A DNA stretch of 64,000 nt from Mycobacteriales bacterium (GTDB lineage: Bacteria; Actinomycetota; Actinomycetes; Mycobacteriales; SCTD01): positions 466,565 to 530,564 of the forward strand of contig JAUJOY010000001.1 in the NCBI GenBank assembly GCA_030447385.1, given 5' to 3'. Below, one piece after another: positions 50,954-59,330 of this stretch (its first letter is position 1; the number at the start of each line of letters is the position of its first letter). Both the position numbers and the translations under genes were made by a program. The notes under the pieces are model-generated. The model was given only the letters and a program-made list of their open reading frames with translations. It did no database searches and had not been told where the DNA came from.

Positions 50954-51634
50954 TCAGGGCGCGAGCTTGTAGCCCAAGCCCCGGACGGTGAGGACGTGGA
51001 CCGGGTTGGCGGGGTCGCGCTCGACCTTGCGCCGCAGGCGGCCGATGTGGACGTCCACGAGCCGCTCGTCGCCGTAGACGTCGTAGCCCCACACCCGGTC
51101 GAGCAGCTGCTGGCGCGAGAGCACCCGCCCGCTCTGGTCGGCCAGCTCGCACAGCAGCCGGAACTCGGTGCGCGTCAGGTGCACCTGCTCCTCCCCGAGC
51201 AGCACCTCACCCGCTTCGGGACGCAGCTCGATGTCGCCGAACCGCCGGGCCTTCGGCGCGCCCTCGCCACTGCCGCTCGCCCGTCGTCGCAGGGCCCGCA
51301 GCCGTGCGGACAGCTCCTTGACGGCCACGGGCTTCACGACGTAGTCGTCCGCGCCGGCCTCGAGCGCGGCGACCACGTCGTGGGTGTCGTCGCGCGCGCT
51401 CACCACGACGATCGGCACGTCACCGATCCGCCGGATCGCCCGGATGCAGTCGAAGCCGTCCATGCCCGGCAGCATGAGGTCCACCAGGACCAGGTCGGCG
51501 GGGGAGCTCTTGTGCTCGGCCAGCGCGGCCTCCGCGGTCGGCACGTCGCGCACGGCGTAGCCCTCGTCCTCGAGAGCGAGGCGCAGGGACAGCCGGATCC
51601 GGTCGTCGTCCTCGACGATCAGCAGGCGCGGCAC
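50954..51634 (-). CDS. OmpR-family response regulator
   Basis: A 226-aa protein from GTG. The receiver domain shows VEDDDRIRLSLRL, phospho-acceptor Asp in LVDLMLPGMDG, VVVSARDD and Lys in VVKPVAVKEL. The winged-helix domain ends VDVHIGRLRRKVERDPANPV and HVLTVRGLGYKLAP. It is the cognate regulator of the kinase at 49572-50921. Full length with all key residues. Targets are unknown. Confidence 0.94.
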   Translation of the reverse strand: MPRLLIVEDDDRIRLSLRLALEDEGYAVRDVPTAEAALAEHKSSPADLVLVDLMLPGMDGFDCIRAIRRIGDVPIVVVSARDDTHDVVAALEAGADDYVVKPVAVKELSARLRALRRRASGSGEGAPKARRFGDIELRPEAGEVLLGEEQVHLTRTEFRLLCELADQSGRVLSRQQLLDRVWGYDVYGDERLVDVHIGRLRRKVERDPANPVHVLTVRGLGYKLAP

Positions 51635-51709
51635 GTGCCCATGATGTCAGGCACCCCATGATGTCGGCGCTGCCGCTGCACCGCCGGTGCACCCGGGGCG
51701 CGCGCCCAG

Positions 51710-52096
51710 TCAGGCGCTGATCGGCAGCCCGGCGCGGTCGGCCAGCTCCCGCCCCGGCCGGCGCGCGGCGACGACCGCGACACCCTCCGGCAGCCACGGC
51801 GCCAGCCGCGCGCAGCCGACCACCGCGAACGCCGCCGCGTCGTCCCACGAGACGAGCCCGTCGAGGTCGAGGACCAGCCGGGAGCAGCCGCACTGCACGA
51901 CGTCGGCCGCCGCGTGCAGCACCTCACGCGCAGCGGTGTCGTCCAGGTGCCCGGACAGGCGCAGGCGCGCCGCGTTGGCCGAGGGGGCGTCGATGGCGAG
52001 GGTGAACACCAGCAGAGGGTCGCTGCCGTGTACGACATCGCTGCGGCCGATGCATGACGGTCCTGTGACGTCCGGGTGGACACCACGAGCCGTCAC
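51710..52096 (-). CDS. STAS-domain protein (anti-sigma antagonist-like)
   Basis: A 128-aa protein from GTG. The STAS pattern is ARLRLSGHLDDTAAREVLHAAADVV, LVLDLDGLVSWDDAAAFAVVGCARLA and VAVVAARR. The usual Ser phosphorylation motif (DSSG type) is SWDDAAA here, with a Ser in place. It is divergent from another STAS gene at 52175, and may antagonise one of the RsbW-like proteins encoded elsewhere in the window. Confidence 0.72.
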   Translation of the reverse strand: MTARGVHPDVTGPSCIGRSDVVHGSDPLLVFTLAIDAPSANAARLRLSGHLDDTAAREVLHAAADVVQCGCSRLVLDLDGLVSWDDAAAFAVVGCARLAPWLPEGVAVVAARRPGRELADRAGLPISA

Positions 52097-52174
52097 GGGA
52101 CCGTCACGAAACGGCGGCGCGACCGCTACCCGCGCGGGTCATCGTGGGTGCCGCCGCCCCCGCGAGGAGCCTGC

Positions 52175-52491
52175 ATGACCGCCCCAGCGTCCGCACCCAC
52201 GGGCCAGGCTGCCCCGGCCCTGGTCGTGGAGGTGGTCGGTGACCTCGACCAGAGCCGGGTCGCGCGGGTCCGGGCACAGCTCGAGGAGAGCCTCGCCCGG
52301 CGCCCGCCCGCTGTCGTCGTGGACCTCGCCGCTGCCCGTTCGTCGACGCGACAGCCCTGGCGATGCTGCTCGAGACGCACCGGCAGGCCAGCCGGATGGG
52401 GACGGTCCTCACGCTGCGCGGGTGCCGACCGCGGGTGCTGCGGCTGCTGTCGCTGAACGGCCTGCGGCGGGTGTTCGACCTGGCGGTCTAG
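52175..52491 (+). pseudogene. STAS-domain gene with a single frameshift
   Basis: The N-terminal part MTAPASAPTGQAAPALVVEVVG...VVVDLAAAR is in one frame. The continuation FVDATALAMLLETHRQASRMG and LTLRGCRPRVLRLLSLNGLRRVFDLAV-stop is in the next frame, so one base is missing near 52335 (GCCCGTTCGTCG). The whole element is 317 bp, two more than a multiple of three. Otherwise it is an intact anti-sigma-factor antagonist. Decay or sequencing indel cannot be told apart. Confidence 0.75.
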
Positions 52492-52501
52492 GCGGGGCGG
52501 G

Positions 52502-53269
52502 TCACCGGCGCTGCTGGAGGATCGTCACGCTGTGCTGGCTGTCGGCTCGCTCCTCGTCGTCACCGATCTGGGCCTCCTGGGAGTCCGGCAGGGTGCTCAG
52601 CGGCGGCGTCACGAACTTGTAGCCGACGTGGCGCACGGTGCCGATCAGCTGCTCGTGCTCCGCCCCGAGCTTGGCGCGCAGCCGGCGTACGTGCACGTCG
52701 ACCGTTCGCGTGCCCCCGTAGTAGTCGTATCCCCAGACCTCCTGCAGCAGCTGGGCCCGGGTGTAGACGCGGCCAGGGTGCTGCGCGAGGTACTTGAGCA
52801 GCTCGAACTCCTTGAACGTGAGGTCGAGCGCCCGCCCCCGCAGCCGGCAGGTGTAGGTGCCCTCGTCGATGGTCAGGTCGCCGGCGCGTACGACTCCGGG
52901 GTCGACCGGGCCGCTCTCCTGCTTGCGGCCGAGCGCCAGCCGCAGCCGCGCCTCGACCTCGGCCGGTCCGGCGGTGTGCAGCAGGAGATCGTCCACCCCC
53001 CAGTCGGCGGTCAGCGCGACGAGACCGCCCTCGGTGAGGACGACGAACATCGGCGCGGCGACGCCGGTGGTGCGCAGCACCCGGCACAGCGAGCGGGCTC
53101 CTGCGAGGTCGCGCCGGGCGTCGACGAGGACGGCGTCGTGCGCCGGCGCGGACAGCAGGGCAGCGACCTCCAGCGGCGCGACCCGCACCGAGTGGCCGAG
53201 CAGGCCCAGCGCCGGCAGCACGTCCGCGGAGGGCGTCATCGCGTTGGTGAGGAGCAGCAAGGTGGCCAT
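52502..53269 (-). CDS. glnR: GlnR nitrogen-metabolism response regulator
   Basis: A 255-aa orphan OmpR-type regulator starting [21 protein letters not shown]. The receiver domain keeps [20 protein letters not shown] and the acidic pocket is partly eroded, as in GlnR, which works without phosphorylation. The winged helix ([48 protein letters not shown]) matches Streptomyces GlnR as I remember it nearly residue for residue. It controls glnA, amtB and nitrogen assimilation. It is divergent from the MoaD-like gene. Confidence 0.92.
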   Translation of the reverse strand: MATLLLLTNAMTPSADVLPALGLLGHSVRVAPLEVAALLSAPAHDAVLVDARRDLAGARSLCRVLRTTGVAAPMFVVLTEGGLVALTADWGVDDLLLHTAGPAEVEARLRLALGRKQESGPVDPGVVRAGDLTIDEGTYTCRLRGRALDLTFKEFELLKYLAQHPGRVYTRAQLLQEVWGYDYYGGTRTVDVHVRRLRAKLGAEHEQLIGTVRHVGYKFVTPPLSTLPDSQEAQIGDDEERADSQHSVTILQQRR

Positions 53270-53419
53270 GGAGCGCCTCCGCCTGTGGCCCGGCGTACCG
53301 GGCTGTCGTGGGGAGAGGCGCCGTTGCCTCGAGGGACCTGAGGCACCAACATAGCCCAGCGGCCGGCGACGGCCGGGGGCGCCGGGCGTTGCGGGAACGT
53401 CCGCAGGCACCATGGAAGG

Positions 53420-53686
53420 GTGACCACCCCTGCCCGCACGACCACGCTGCGCTACTGGGCGTCGGCGCGCGACGCGGCCGGGGTCGCCTCCGAGGAGACG
53501 ACGGCGGCGACGCTGGGTGAGGCGCTGCTGCTGGCGAGGTCGGTCCGGGACGAGCGTTTCGCCGAGGTGCTGTCGGTGTGCTCCTTCGTCGTCGACGGCT
53601 CGCCCGTCGGCACCCGCGACCACGGTTCGGTCGATCTCGTAGGAGGCGGACGTGTCGACGTGCTGCCGCCCTTCGCGGGCGGCTGA
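53420..53686 (+). CDS. MoaD/ThiS-family sulfur carrier
   Basis: An 88-aa ubiquitin-fold protein from GTG, ending [10 protein letters not shown] with the C-terminal Gly-Gly that is adenylated and thiocarboxylated. [18 protein letters not shown] opens the fold and NDG-like [13 protein letters not shown] is in the middle. It serves molybdopterin or thiamine synthesis or a related sulfur transfer. Its place next to glnR is conserved in actinomycetes as I recall. Confidence 0.85.
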   Translation: MTTPARTTTLRYWASARDAAGVASEETTAATLGEALLLARSVRDERFAEVLSVCSFVVDGSPVGTRDHGSVDLVGGGRVDVLPPFAGG

Positions 53687-53720
53687 CCCCAGCCCGTTCG
53701 AACTCTGGCACGATCGGCCG

Positions 53721-55394
53721 GTGACCAGACAGGCGGGAGACGGGCCGCCGAGGAAGCCTCCCCTGCGGGCTGCGCCCGTGTCGCCGCCTGTCGCGAGTCC
53801 CGTCCCGGCGAAGCCCGACAGAAGGGCCGCCGCCAAGGCGGCTCCCGGTCGGCCCCCCGGGGCTGCCGCTGCGAAGGCCGTGACGAAGGCTGCGGTGCAG
53901 AAGGGGGCGGTCGCCAAGGCAGCGGTCGCGAAGCCGCCGGTCGCCAAGCCGCCGGTCGCCAAGCCGCCGGTCGCCAAGGCGCCGGTCGCCAAGGCGCCGG
54001 TCACCCGAGCCCCCGCCGCGAAGTCGCCCGCTACCCGGGCGCCGGTGACCAGGGCCGGCGGGACGAGGACGGCCGCGGCGAAGGCACCCGCTGCCAAGGC
54101 TGCGCCCAGAACCGCCGCCACCGCAGGGGCCTCGCCGGCCGGGCAAGTCCAGGGCGGGCGCACCACGGGTCGGGCCGGCGGCACGGCGGGGCACGCCAAG
54201 CCCGGGCGACCCAAGGCCGCCCACGCCGCGCCCGGCCAGGCCAAGGCGGGGGCCTCGTCGACCCGCCGCCCCCGGGAGACCCCTCAGCGAGGCGGCGGAC
54301 GGCCGGTAGGACGCGCGTCGCTCAGCGCCGACCCGTTGGCGCGCGACTGGGCGGACACGGGTGACCCGGAGTACGAGCCCGACCTGGACAACGCCGACCC
54401 TGGGGGCGCCGGTCGTCGCGGAGACGCGGGAAGACCTCCGCGCCCGATGTCGCCCGCCCGCAACGAGCCGCCGCGCACCTTCTGGAACGGCCCACCGCGT
54501 TTCGAGGAGTCGACGGTCGTCCTGCCGCGGCCGGCCTTCGACGAGCCGCCTCCCGACGTCGCGCCACGGCAGGCGCCGCGGGGCCGGCGACCGGCGCGCC
54601 GAGCGCCGATGATCGTGCAGGGGCTCTGGCCCGCGCTGCTCGCCGGTGGGCTGGCCGCCGCGACCTCCTTCGGCCTGCTGCCCCTGGCGGTCGCAGTCCT
54701 CGCCGTCCAGGTCTTCCTCATCCTCGGCGCCCTGGCCCTGCTCGACGCGCCCGCTGCCGGCGGAGCGTTCGTCGTCGTGAGCGGCGCAGTGGTCGCCGCC
54801 GATGCCGTCGTGCTGCTCGGGGAGGGGAGCATCTCCCAGCTGTCCGGGGTCGTCGGGGTCGGGCTCGTCGCCGCGCTCGTCCATCAGCTCGCGCGCAGGG
54901 ACCGCAGCCGGGTGACCGAGTCGCTCGCCGACACCCTCGTGGTCCTCGTGGTCGCGGTCGGCGCCTCCTGCCTGCTGGCTTTCCACGACATGCCCGGAGG
55001 TGAGGCGGTGCTGCAGGTCAGCCTCGCGTCCGCGGGCGCAGTCCTGCTGGTCGGCCGTCTCGGCGACCTGCTCTCGGCCCGTCCGATCCTCGCGGTGGGT
55101 TCGACCCGTGGGTGGCCCGGCCTGCTGCTCGGGCTCGCGTCCGGCGTCGCGGCCGGCGGCGGCGTGGCCTTCCTCGTCGGGGAACCACCGGTGCGCGCGG
55201 CGGCACTGCTGGGTCTCGTGGTGGCGTCCACCGTCGCGACGGCGGACCTCGCCGTCGACCTCGGCGCCGCAGAGCTGCGGTCCGGGTGGCGCGACGCGCG
55301 GCGGGTGGCGGCGCTGCGTCCGACGGCGCTGCTCCTGCCGTACGCCGTGCTCGGGCCGGTCGCGCTGCTGGCCGGCCGCCTGCTGCTCACGTGA
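53721..55394 (+). CDS. Membrane protein with an Ala/Pro/Lys-rich N-terminal region
   Basis: A 557-aa protein from GTG ([20 protein letters not shown]). Residues 1-290 are disordered, rich in Ala, Pro, Lys and Arg with [10 protein letters not shown] repeats. From about residue 295 several transmembrane helices follow ([78 protein letters not shown]). No enzyme motif is visible. The basic tail could contact DNA, RNA or the cell wall. Function unknown. Confidence 0.7.
   Translation: MTRQAGDGPPRKPPLRAAPVSPPVASPVPAKPDRRAAAKAAPGRPPGAAAAKAVTKAAVQKGAVAKAAVAKPPVAKPPVAKPPVAKAPVAKAPVTRAPAAKSPATRAPVTRAGGTRTAAAKAPAAKAAPRTAATAGASPAGQVQGGRTTGRAGGTAGHAKPGRPKAAHAAPGQAKAGASSTRRPRETPQRGGGRPVGRASLSADPLARDWADTGDPEYEPDLDNADPGGAGRRGDAGRPPRPMSPARNEPPRTFWNGPPRFEESTVVLPRPAFDEPPPDVAPRQAPRGRRPARRAPMIVQGLWPALLAGGLAAATSFGLLPLAVAVLAVQVFLILGALALLDAPAAGGAFVVVSGAVVAADAVVLLGEGSISQLSGVVGVGLVAALVHQLARRDRSRVTESLADTLVVLVVAVGASCLLAFHDMPGGEAVLQVSLASAGAVLLVGRLGDLLSARPILAVGSTRGWPGLLLGLASGVAAGGGVAFLVGEPPVRAAALLGLVVASTVATADLAVDLGAAELRSGWRDARRVAALRPTALLLPYAVLGPVALLAGRLLLT
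53908..54005 (+). repeat. 15-bp tandem repeat coding [10 protein letters not shown]
   Basis: Units of GTCGCCAAGCCGCCG and GTCGCCAAGGCGCCG are repeated about six times in frame. The pentapeptide series is part of the disordered domain. Such arrays change copy number easily. Confidence 0.8.
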
Positions 55395-55425
55395 CGGGCG
55401 TGCCCGCTGATCGACCGTCCGGCTG

Positions 55426-56121
55426 ATGGGGCGCCTCCTGCCGCTCGCGCTCGTGCTGCTGGTGGTGCTCGTCGTGGGTGACCGTCTGGCTGCGGGGTTC
55501 GCCGCTCGGGCGGTCGCCGCGCAGCTGCAGTCGGCGGCTGCCCTTGCCGAGCCGCCGGAGGTCGCGGTGGGCGGGGTGCCGTTCCTGACGCAGGCGGTCC
55601 GTGGGCGCTACGACCGTCTCGAGGTGCGGGCCGTGCGGGTGCCGGCCGGCGAGGTGTCCTTCGCCGAGCTGACGGCGACGCTGTCGGGGGTGGGCGTCCC
55701 GCTCACCGACATCCTGTCCGGGACCGTGGACTCGGTGCCGGTGGACGTCGTGGACGGCCGCGGCCTGCTGTCCTACGACACGCTGTCGCGCCGCTCGGGT
55801 GACCGCGACCTGACGGTCACGCCGGTCGGGAACCGGCTGCGGGTGGAGGGCTCTGTGCCGGTGGCCGGGCGCCGGCTCGCCGCGGCGGCCGTGAGCAGCG
55901 TGACCATTGAGGGCAACGACCTCGTGGTGACGGCTCAGTCGATCGAGGTGGGCAACTCGGCGGCAGATGCGGTGCTGAGCCGGGCGCTGCGCGGCCGGCT
56001 CGATCTGCGGGTCCCGATCGGGCGCCTGCCGTACGGCCTGCAGGTCACCGGCGTTGCCGTCGAGCCGGACGGGGTGGCGTTCCGCGCCGGCGCCCGGGAT
56101 GTGGTGCTCACACCCCGCTGA
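55426..56121 (+). CDS. DUF2993 (LmeA-like) secreted or membrane-anchored protein
   Basis: A 231-aa protein with an N-terminal hydrophobic helix (PLALVLLVVLVVGDRLAAGF) followed by EVAVGGVPFLTQAVRGRYDRLEVRA, a signature of DUF2993 proteins such as mycobacterial LmeA. LmeA supports mannan extension of lipomannan in the periplasm. The chain ends VAVEPDGVAFRAGARDVVL. Upstream and downstream genes share orientation. Role in this organism is inferred only from the family. Confidence 0.82.
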   Translation: MGRLLPLALVLLVVLVVGDRLAAGFAARAVAAQLQSAAALAEPPEVAVGGVPFLTQAVRGRYDRLEVRAVRVPAGEVSFAELTATLSGVGVPLTDILSGTVDSVPVDVVDGRGLLSYDTLSRRSGDRDLTVTPVGNRLRVEGSVPVAGRRLAAAAVSSVTIEGNDLVVTAQSIEVGNSAADAVLSRALRGRLDLRVPIGRLPYGLQVTGVAVEPDGVAFRAGARDVVLTPR

Positions 56122-56214
56122 GCAGCGGGTCGTGGGGCGTGCGGGAGATCCGGTGCGACGACACCCCTGATCGGCACCGCTCCCGGGCCCGTGCGGAGCT
56201 GGTTGCGGACCGTT

Positions 56215-56298
56215 CTGCACACATCGTGATCCACGTCTCCAGCCCAGCACGCTCCGGAGCCCGCCGCAGGACCCCCTTGGCGATCACGATGTGTGCAG
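56215..56298. repeat. Long inverted repeat CTGCACACATCGTGATC / GATCACGATGTGTGCAG
   Basis: The 17-bp arms at 56215-56231 and 56282-56298 are perfect inverted repeats around a 50-nt spacer that itself contains CTCCGGAG. The pair lies between the DUF2993 stop and the thioredoxin-like start. Together with the elements at 13.66 and 38.28 kb it forms a set of GATC-bearing intergenic inverted repeats. Confidence 0.8.
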
Positions 56299-56399
56299 CC
56301 GTGTCCGGGAAGGCGTGCGCGCCCACCAGCGTCAGCGCGCCAGCTGTGCCCGGCGGCGGGTCAGCCTCCGTGTCCCGCCTCGACGGGGGCGGGAAGGAG

Positions 56400-56951
56400 G
56401 TGCGGCGGGTCGGCGTTGCTGTGCTCATGACCGGCCTGCTGCTGCTGTGCGCCGCGGTCACGCTCACGCTCGCCGCAGGGGTGGCCCTGCGCCTGCGGGA
56501 CGGACAGATGCGCACCCTGCGGCCTGAGCGGGTCGGCCAGGGGAGCTCGGCGCCCGCGACGAGCGCGCCCGCAGGCTCCGCTTCCGCGACGAGCGCGCCC
56601 GCCCGACACGGGGCTGCTCAGCCGTTTGCCGGTGCCGGTGACCTGCGCGCCGTGCTCGCCGGGCTCGGGCACGCGCCAGGCTCGCGGGCGACGTTGCTGC
56701 AGTTCTCCAGCGCGTTCTGCGCGCCCTGCCGCGCCACCCGCCGCATCCTGCAGGAGGTCAGCGGGATGGTCGAGGGCGTCGCGCACGTCGAGGTCGACGC
56801 GGAGCAGCACCTCGACCTGGTGCGCCGGCTCCGCATCTGGAAGACGCCCACCACGCTCGTCCTGGACGCCGAGGTACGCGAGGTGAAGCGGGCGAACGGG
56901 CAGCCCCGCAAGGCCGACGTACTCGCCGCAATCGGACAAGCGCTACCGTGA
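56400..56951 (+). CDS. Thioredoxin-like protein with an N-terminal membrane anchor
   Basis: A 183-aa protein from a GTG, or possibly the ATG at 56427. The N-terminus MRRVGVAVLMTGLLLLCAAV is a signal-anchor, then a Ser/Ala/Pro linker with a repeated ATSAPA motif. The thioredoxin fold holds the active site FCAPCRATRR (CxxC) and the cis-Pro in RIWKTPTTLVLDAE. Its thiol-disulfide centre faces outside the cell if the helix is a signal-anchor. It ends 6 bp before the leader peptide of the sulfur operon. A GGGAAGGAGG stretch overlaps the GTG start, so the start is uncertain. Confidence 0.8.
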   Translation: MRRVGVAVLMTGLLLLCAAVTLTLAAGVALRLRDGQMRTLRPERVGQGSSAPATSAPAGSASATSAPARHGAAQPFAGAGDLRAVLAGLGHAPGSRATLLQFSSAFCAPCRATRRILQEVSGMVEGVAHVEVDAEQHLDLVRRLRIWKTPTTLVLDAEVREVKRANGQPRKADVLAAIGQALP

Positions 56952-56956
56952 TCCCC

Positions 56957-57043
56957 ATGCAGACCATGGTGCCGGTGGCGCTCGTCAAGCGCCGCGCCGT
57001 GGATCTGTGCCGCGTGGGCAGCGCCCTCTGTCCGTTCTCCTGA
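56957..57043 (+). CDS. 28-aa Cys-containing leader peptide before the sulfur operon
   Basis: ATG opens a 28-codon frame, too short for most gene calls, with the sequence KRRAVDLCRVGSALCP near the end. This RRxVDLCRxxSALC pattern is the actinobacterial putative leader peptide seen upstream of sulfur-assimilation genes. Two Cys codons (TGC, TGT) sit close to the end. Stalling at Cys codons when cysteine is short could change structure in the 44-bp gap before DUF4395. It is 6 bp from the stop of the thioredoxin-like gene. Confidence 0.8.
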   Translation: MQTMVPVALVKRRAVDLCRVGSALCPFS

Positions 57044-57087
57044 CCTGACGCCCAGCTCCACCAGGCCAGCTTCCCAGGAGATCCTCC

Positions 57088-57501
57088 ATGATCGATCCAC
57101 GTGCTCCGCGCTTCGCCGCGTGGGTCACCACCGCCCTCCTCGCCGCCGTCCTGCTCACCGGCAGCGCGGCGCTGCTGGCCGTCCAAGCCGTCGTGTTCGC
57201 GTTCGGCGCGGGTGGGCGCAACCCGTACGCCCTGTTCTGGAAGAGGGTCCTGCGCCCGCGCAGCGGCGTCCCAGGGGAGCTCGAGGAGGCGGCCCCGGTG
57301 CGCTTCGCGCAGGTCGTCGGGCTCGCCTTCGCCGTCGTCGGGACCGTCGCGCTCGCGCTGGGCGCCACGACGGCAGGACTCCTCGCCACCGCCGCCGCCC
57401 TGGCGGCGGCCCTGCTCAACGCCGCCTTCGGCATCTGCCTGGGCTGCGAGATCTACCTGCTTGCCAAGCGCACCACCAAACGAGAAGGAGCTACCGCATG
57501 A
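57088..57501 (+). CDS. DUF4395 membrane protein
   Basis: A 137-aa protein starting MIDPRAPRFAAWVTTALLAA with an AGGAG ribosome-binding stretch upstream. It has four hydrophobic segments ([53 protein letters not shown]) and the Cys-bearing GICLGCEIYLLAKR near the end. DUF4395 pairs with rhodaneses in many actinobacteria, and the CxxC-like GICLGCE motif suggests sulfur or redox handling at the membrane. Its stop overlaps the sulfurtransferase start (ATGA). Confidence 0.86.
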   Translation: MIDPRAPRFAAWVTTALLAAVLLTGSAALLAVQAVVFAFGAGGRNPYALFWKRVLRPRSGVPGELEEAAPVRFAQVVGLAFAVVGTVALALGATTAGLLATAAALAAALLNAAFGICLGCEIYLLAKRTTKREGATA

Positions 57502-58331
57502 GCCGTGCAGACGTGCTCGTCGACGCCGACTGGGCCGAGGCCCACCTCGACGACCCGGAGATCGTCTTCGTCGAGGTGGACGAGGACGTGTCCGCCTACG
57601 ACGGCGGCCACATCCGCAACGCCGTCCGGCTGGACTGGACCAAGGAGCTGCAGCAGCCCGAGGCCCGCGACCTGATCGACCGGGACGCCTTCTCCGCACT
57701 GATGAGCGACAAGGGCATCAGCAACGACCACGCGGTGGTGCTGTACGGCGGCAACAACAACTGGTTCGCCGCCTACGCGTACTGGCAGTTCAAGTACTAC
57801 GGGCACGAGAACGTCCAGCTGCTCGATGGCGGGCGCAAGAAGTGGGAGCTCGACGGGCGCGAGCTGGTCAAGGACGTGCCCTCGCGGGACAAGACCGACT
57901 ACCAGGCCAAGGAGGCGGACCCCTCGATCCGCGCGTTCCGCGACGAGGTCGTCACCTCGATCGGCCAGAAGAACCTCGTCGACGTGCGCAGCCCCGACGA
58001 GTTCAGCGGCAAGATCAAGGCGCCCGCGCACCTGCCGCAGGAGCAGAGCCAGCGCGCCGGCCACATCCCCTCTGCGATCAACATCCCGTGGAGCAAGGCG
58101 GCCGCAGACGACGGGACCTTCCGCTCCGACGACGAGCTGGCCAAGCTCTACGGGGACCAGGGCTTCGACGACAGCCGGTCGACCATCGCCTACTGCCGCA
58201 TCGGCGAGCGCTCGTCGCACACCTGGTTCGTGCTGCACGAGCTCCTCGGCAAGCAGGACGTCAAGAACTACGACGGGAGCTGGGCCGAGTACGGCTCTCT
58301 CGTCGGGGTGCCCATCCAGAAGGACGTCTGA
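57498..58331 (+). CDS. sseA: Thiosulfate sulfurtransferase (rhodanese, SseA/CysA type)
   Basis: A 277-aa tandem rhodanese starting MSRADVLVDADWAEAHLDDPE. The N-terminal half is structural (YDGGHIRNAVRLDW); the C-terminal half has LVDVRSPDEFSGK, GHIPSAINIPW and the active-site loop YCRIGERSSHTWF with catalytic Cys. It moves sulfane sulfur from thiosulfate to a thiol acceptor. It is coupled on both sides to DUF4395 and DUF1416, so the three act in one process. Confidence 0.95.
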   Translation: MSRADVLVDADWAEAHLDDPEIVFVEVDEDVSAYDGGHIRNAVRLDWTKELQQPEARDLIDRDAFSALMSDKGISNDHAVVLYGGNNNWFAAYAYWQFKYYGHENVQLLDGGRKKWELDGRELVKDVPSRDKTDYQAKEADPSIRAFRDEVVTSIGQKNLVDVRSPDEFSGKIKAPAHLPQEQSQRAGHIPSAINIPWSKAAADDGTFRSDDELAKLYGDQGFDDSRSTIAYCRIGERSSHTWFVLHELLGKQDVKNYDGSWAEYGSLVGVPIQKDV

Positions 58332-58630
58332 TGTGCGGCGCGCCTGACCAGGACACGCTGCCCGCGCTCGAGGTCAGCGCGGGCGAGGCCGTGGTGCACG
58401 GCTGCGTGGTGCGCGACGGTGAGCCGCTTCCGGGCGCGTACGTCCGGCTGCTCGGCGAGAGCGGCGACTTCACCGCCGAGGTGCAGTCCAGCGCGACCGG
58501 CTACTTCCGCTTCTACGCGGCCGGTGGTGACTGGACGCTGCGCACGCTCTACCGCGGCGGCTCGGTCGACACGAAGGTGACCGCGCAGCATGGCCAGGTG
58601 GTCGAGGCGAAGGTCGTCGTGCCGGCCTGA
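58331..58630 (+). CDS. DUF1416 family protein
   Basis: A 99-aa protein with ATG sharing a base with the rhodanese stop (TGATG). It starts MCGAPDQDTLPALEVSAGEA and has VHGCVVRDGEPLPGAYVRLL and GYFRFYAAGGDWTLRTLYR, a small beta-sandwich of the carboxypeptidase-regulatory type. The N-terminal Cys2 and Cys at about residue 27 may carry sulfur. DUF1416 is found directly after SseA-type rhodaneses in actinomycetes. Its role is not known. Confidence 0.9.
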   Translation: MCGAPDQDTLPALEVSAGEAVVHGCVVRDGEPLPGAYVRLLGESGDFTAEVQSSATGYFRFYAAGGDWTLRTLYRGGSVDTKVTAQHGQVVEAKVVVPA

Positions 58631-58761
58631 GCGGCTGGCCGAGTCCGATGCGGTGCGGCCGCGTCGACCGGCTCCCACATCCGCTTCAGACTCCCGCTCC
58701 CGTCGTCGAAGGGCAGGGGACGGCAGTTCCCCAAAGCGGACGGAACCCCTTGAACAACCAC

Positions 58762-59250
58762 ATGCGGTCCCAGCCCGAACAGGTGGCGGGCAGCGATGTC
58801 CGCACCGCACGTCCGACCTGCCGCCGATGCGGCTCTCCTTCACCACCGACCATCGACGTCATCGCCGGCCCGGACGATGACCGGCTCACCATGACGTCCT
58901 GCACCGAGTGCGAGCATCGTGAGTGGACCTACGACGCCGGGGGCGTGGCCGGCCTTGATCTGCTGTGCGTGCTGTCGGGCAACCGGGACTTCAGCCTCAC
59001 CCCCACCACCGGCGGCGCCCGCCGCCGCTCGCGAGAGCGAGGCACGGGAAGCTCGACCAGCCGGAAATGGATCCATTCCTGTGGTGTTTCCAGCACACCG
59101 TGTGATACTGCATTTGACAGAGCGCGATCACGCACCTCGGCTGGCCAGGACTGGACCCCCGCGCCGACTCGACCGTACGCGCTGCCGGTGCAGTGCGACC
59201 GCCACGCTATGGGAGGCGGTGACCAGACAGCGCTGAAGCAGTCGGCGTGA
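58762..59250 (+). CDS. Small zinc-ribbon hypothetical protein
   Basis: Up to 162 aa if the frame is used to its stop. Two CxxC motifs, PTCRRCGSP and TSCTECEHREW, are 26-30 residues apart and make a zinc ribbon; VIAGPDDDRLTM and GGVAGLDLLCVLSGNRDFSL follow, a pattern I associate with small actinobacterial zinc-ribbon proteins. After about residue 85 the sequence loses any pattern, so the true 3' end may be earlier, with a frame change. The region 58631-58761 before it holds nothing else I can support. Confidence 0.5.
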   Translation: MRSQPEQVAGSDVRTARPTCRRCGSPSPPTIDVIAGPDDDRLTMTSCTECEHREWTYDAGGVAGLDLLCVLSGNRDFSLTPTTGGARRRSRERGTGSSTSRKWIHSCGVSSTPCDTAFDRARSRTSAGQDWTPAPTRPYALPVQCDRHAMGGGDQTALKQSA

Positions 59251-59330
59251 GAACTGTGGCGATCCCCTGTTCGAGGAGCCTATCCGGCTCCTGCCTGCTG
59301 GTCGCCCGACGCACTGCCTTGGACCTCGCT

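Noticed and set aside
53908-54005. Possible CRISPR-like array
   Set aside because: The 15-bp units are contiguous without spacers and lie in frame in a coding region.
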